Assembly (NCBI GenBank): GCA_017432405.1
Contig: JAFRJF010000305.1
Coordinates: forward strand, 1-22,427
Source: Clostridia bacterium
GTDB taxonomy: Bacteria; Bacillota_A; Clostridia; Christensenellales; Aristaeellaceae
Direction of reading: 5' to 3'
Length of the DNA: 22,427 nt
Part shown: piece after piece, positions 20,649-22,427 of the stretch
Layout: each line of letters opens with the position of its first letter
How positions within the stretch are numbered: the stretch's first letter is position 1
Position numbers and translations under genes: made by a program
Notes under the pieces: model-generated
The model's database searches: none
What the model was told of the DNA's origin: nothing
The model's input: the letters and a program-made list of their open reading frames with translations, nothing else

Positions 20649-21467
20649 ATGCCCATCACGATGATCGCCACGGACGTGGACGGCACCATCCTGCCCCGGG
20701 GCGGGGTCATTTCCGACGCCACACGGCGGGCGGTGGGCCTGTGCCGGGCGCGGGGCATACCCTTCGTCATCGTTAGCGGGCGCTGGATCGGGGCGTTGGG
20801 GGACGTGATCCGACAGTGCGGCACCGAGGACCAGCCCGTCGTGATCGTCAACGGCAGCGCGGTGCTGGGCCCGGGCGGCGAAACCTGGCACGAGCGCTTC
20901 ATGGACCCGGCGGACGTGGAAGCGGTCTACGGGGTGCTGCGCCGCTACGACGTACAGATCAACAGCTACGTGCCCGGGGCGCTGTACTGCCTGAACACCC
21001 CGGCGCTGGCCCATCCCTCCTCGATGATCAAGGGCTACCTGGGCGGCGGCAGGCTGGTGCTGGACGACAGGGCCGCCTTCGAGGCCGAGGCCCTTGACCG
21101 CGTCTACAAGCTGGAGGGCCTCACCGAGGACACCGAGCTGCTTACCGAGGTCCGCGCAGCCCTGCGGGAGCAGACCGACGCCCGCGTGACCTACTCCTCC
21201 TGGCGCAATGTGGAGCTGATGTCCCACGGCATGGGCAAGGCGGCGGCGCTGGAATGGCTGGCGGGCAGGCTGGGCCTGGATCTTGCAGATTGCATGGCTT
21301 TCGGCGACAACGCCAACGACCTGGACATGCTGCGGGCCGTGGGCTGGCCCGTGGCCGTGGGCAACGCCACCGACGAGGTGAAGCAGATCGCGAAGCGCGT
21401 CGCCGACACCGACGCCCGCGACGGCGTGGCGAAGGTGATCTTCGATCTACTGGAGGCAAAGCCATGA
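20649..21467 (+). CDS. HAD-superfamily IIB hydrolase (Cof type)
   Basis: A 272-residue sugar-phosphate or nucleotide phosphatase-like protein. Motif I ATDVDGTILPRGGVIS (D9, D11), motif II FVIVSGRWIG, motif III lysine in MGKAAALEWL, motif IV AFGDNANDLDML (about 217-228) followed by VAVGNATDEVKQIAKRV, which is diagnostic for the IIB/Cof group. The cap domain sits between II and III. GGAGG (20637-20641) is 7 bases before ATG. Its stop overlaps the TrmL start. The substrate is unknown; Cof-type enzymes are broad. Palindrome copy 4 separates it from the RluA gene. Confidence 0.93.
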   Translation: MPITMIATDVDGTILPRGGVISDATRRAVGLCRARGIPFVIVSGRWIGALGDVIRQCGTEDQPVVIVNGSAVLGPGGETWHERFMDPADVEAVYGVLRRYDVQINSYVPGALYCLNTPALAHPSSMIKGYLGGGRLVLDDRAAFEAEALDRVYKLEGLTEDTELLTEVRAALREQTDARVTYSSWRNVELMSHGMGKAAALEWLAGRLGLDLADCMAFGDNANDLDMLRAVGWPVAVGNATDEVKQIAKRVADTDARDGVAKVIFDLLEAKP

Positions 21468-21979
21468 TGCACATCGTACTGGTCAACCCCGAGATTCCCC
21501 AGAACACCGGCAACATCGCCCGCACCTGCGCGGCCACCGGGGCGAAGCTGCACCTGATCGAGCCCCTGGGCTTCGAGCTGAGCGACAAATACCTGAAGCG
21601 GGCGGGGCTGGACTACTGGCACATGATGACCTACGAGGTCCATAAAAGCTGGGAAGCCTTCCGGGCGGCCTATCCCGACGCCGTTCTCCACTTCGCCACC
21701 ACGAAGGCCCCCCGGGACTACTGCGCCGCGAGCTACGGCCCCGACGACTTCCTGGTGTTCGGCCGTGAGACGAAAGGCCTGGACGAGAACCTGCTGGCGG
21801 CGAACTACGCCCGCTGCGTGCGCATCCCGATGCGTCCCGACGCCCGCTCCCTGAACCTGTCCAACTCGGTGGCGATCCTGCTCTACGAGGCCCTTCGCCA
21901 GCAGAACTTCCCCGGTCTGAGCGGGGAGGGACATCTGCACCACACCGAGGCGGCGGGGGACTGGCGGGATTATGTATGA
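21464..21979 (+). CDS. trmL: tRNA (cytidine/uridine-34 2'-O)-methyltransferase
   Basis: A 171-residue SPOUT-class enzyme that methylates the wobble ribose of tRNA(Leu) isoacceptors using S-adenosylmethionine. The whole short TrmL form is present: HIVLVNPEIPQNTGNIARTC (3-22), LHLIEPLGFELSDKYLKRAGLDYW, the FGRETKGLDENLL knot loop, and the C-terminal knot RSLNLSNSVAILLYEALRQ. ATG 21464 overlaps the previous stop (ATGA) and has GGAGG 7 bases upstream; a second ATG follows at once. It is last gene of the operon, with a terminator right behind it. Confidence 0.95.
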   Translation: MMHIVLVNPEIPQNTGNIARTCAATGAKLHLIEPLGFELSDKYLKRAGLDYWHMMTYEVHKSWEAFRAAYPDAVLHFATTKAPRDYCAASYGPDDFLVFGRETKGLDENLLAANYARCVRIPMRPDARSLNLSNSVAILLYEALRQQNFPGLSGEGHLHHTEAAGDWRDYV

Positions 21980-22008
21980 AAAAACGCTGGCATGGCCAGC
22001 GCTTTTTC
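21979..22008 (+). terminator. Rho-independent terminator of the yigZ-trmL operon
   Basis: CGCTGGC-ATG-GCCAGCG (21985-22001) flanked by six A's and five T's, beginning right after the trmL stop. Its A and T flanks mean it could work in both directions. Confidence 0.92.
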
Positions 22009-22060
22009 GTGGGGGAGGGATCGTGGAATGCTGATTTGTATCGGAAGTGAGAAATCAAAG

Positions 22061-22266
22061 TGGGACAAGAGGGCCGTCCGAAACTGCTGAAAAAGTGCCC
22101 GCTTCCCGAATGAATGAATTTCAAAGCAGACAATATGCAAATTCTCGAACAAATGAGGGCGATTTACCCTAATAATCCAAGAGAAATGCATATTTGCATT
22201 CGTGATTGTTCAACATTTCACAGCATGCAGACTTTTTCAGTGGTCTCGAACCGTCCCCGTGTCCCA
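22061..22266. mobile_element. MITE-like element with 36 bp imperfect terminal inverted repeats
   Basis: Left end 22061-22096 begins TGGGACA and ends CTGAAAAAGT. The reverse complement of 22231-22266 begins and ends the same way. By hand alignment 28 of 36 positions match. The 134 bases between are AT-richer than the genes around and have no convincing ORF, with a small inner inverted repeat (AATGCA/TGCATT). This is the form expected of a non-autonomous transposon derivative. No target duplication could be made out. Nothing recognisable follows up to 22427. Confidence 0.6.
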
Positions 22267-22427
22267 GGAGCATCAGGCCCTTTCAACGTCTGAGCGATCT
22301 GTCAGAAGGCTTTGTTGGCACATGTTCGCATGTGATCCACGTCAAAAGATTTCAGCGCTCCCGGCGGACCATTGACCTGTCGGTGTCGGACTTCCTTTGG
22401 TTGTCCCAATCCACGTATAACAGAGTG

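Noticed and set aside
22203..22427. Open frame on the plus strand running off the right edge, and a short open minus-strand frame at 22352-22427
   Set aside because: The plus frame crosses the MITE end and has no clear start; the minus frame (tail DWDNQRKSDTDRSMVRRER) might be a protein C-terminus, but 24 residues are not enough to identify it.

Overview
The window looks like chromosomal DNA of a high-GC, Gram-positive, anaerobic-type Firmicute, most likely an uncultured gut Clostridia (inference). The grounds are a DnaD-type replication protein beside a DnaI/DnaC-type helicase loader, a BofA-like sporulation membrane protein, strong GGAGG ribosome binding sites, clean TTGACA/TATAAT promoters, and dispersed intergenic repeats. 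No rRNA, tRNA, CRISPR array, phage gene or intact transposase was found.

Layout. 1-305: end of a structured repeat element, a heptamer array and a terminator. 306-1754 (-): polyprenyl-phosphate sugar-1-phosphate transferase with its own promoter. 1940-7150 (-): maltose-type ABC importer, transcribed malE-malF-malG-malK from one consensus promoter, with an operator-like palindrome at the start of the transcript and a hairpin terminator/attenuator after malE. 7336-9114 (-): HAD hydrolase followed by a P-loop/CYTH protein. 9139-9459 (+): BofA-like protein, convergent with an anchored protein of unknown function (9499-10260, -). 10437-12566 (-): a 709-residue membrane protein with a long Thr/Glu/Ala/Pro region and four C-terminal Cys/His modules. 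12766-15712 (+): DnaD-repeat protein, DnaI-like loader and a ProX/YbaK-type deacylase with overlapping start and stop codons. 15713-16292: a repeat-rich intergenic block. 16293-18281 (+): a cytosolic fusion of a ParB-like motif region and a BMP/PnrA-type ligand-binding domain. 18412-19008 (+): metallophosphoesterase. 19096-21979 (+): YigZ-family protein, RluA-type pseudouridine synthase, HAD-IIB phosphatase and TrmL-type tRNA methyltransferase, ending in a strong terminator. 21980-22427: a non-coding block with a MITE-like element.

The least ordinary signal is the intergenic repeats. A 16-17 bp arm (TAAATTCTGATTTGTCG) occurs as four compact palindromes and as the ends of a roughly 290 bp composite element. 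A second composite element is cut by the left window edge and has the same folded architecture with compensatory base changes. Repeat modules recur in the same order, and several gene stop codons lie inside them. Among proteins, those most worth following up are the cytosolic ParB-motif/BMP fusion, the four-module Cys/His protein, MalG with an extra membrane segment, and the DnaD protein with about four tandem DnaD-like repeats.
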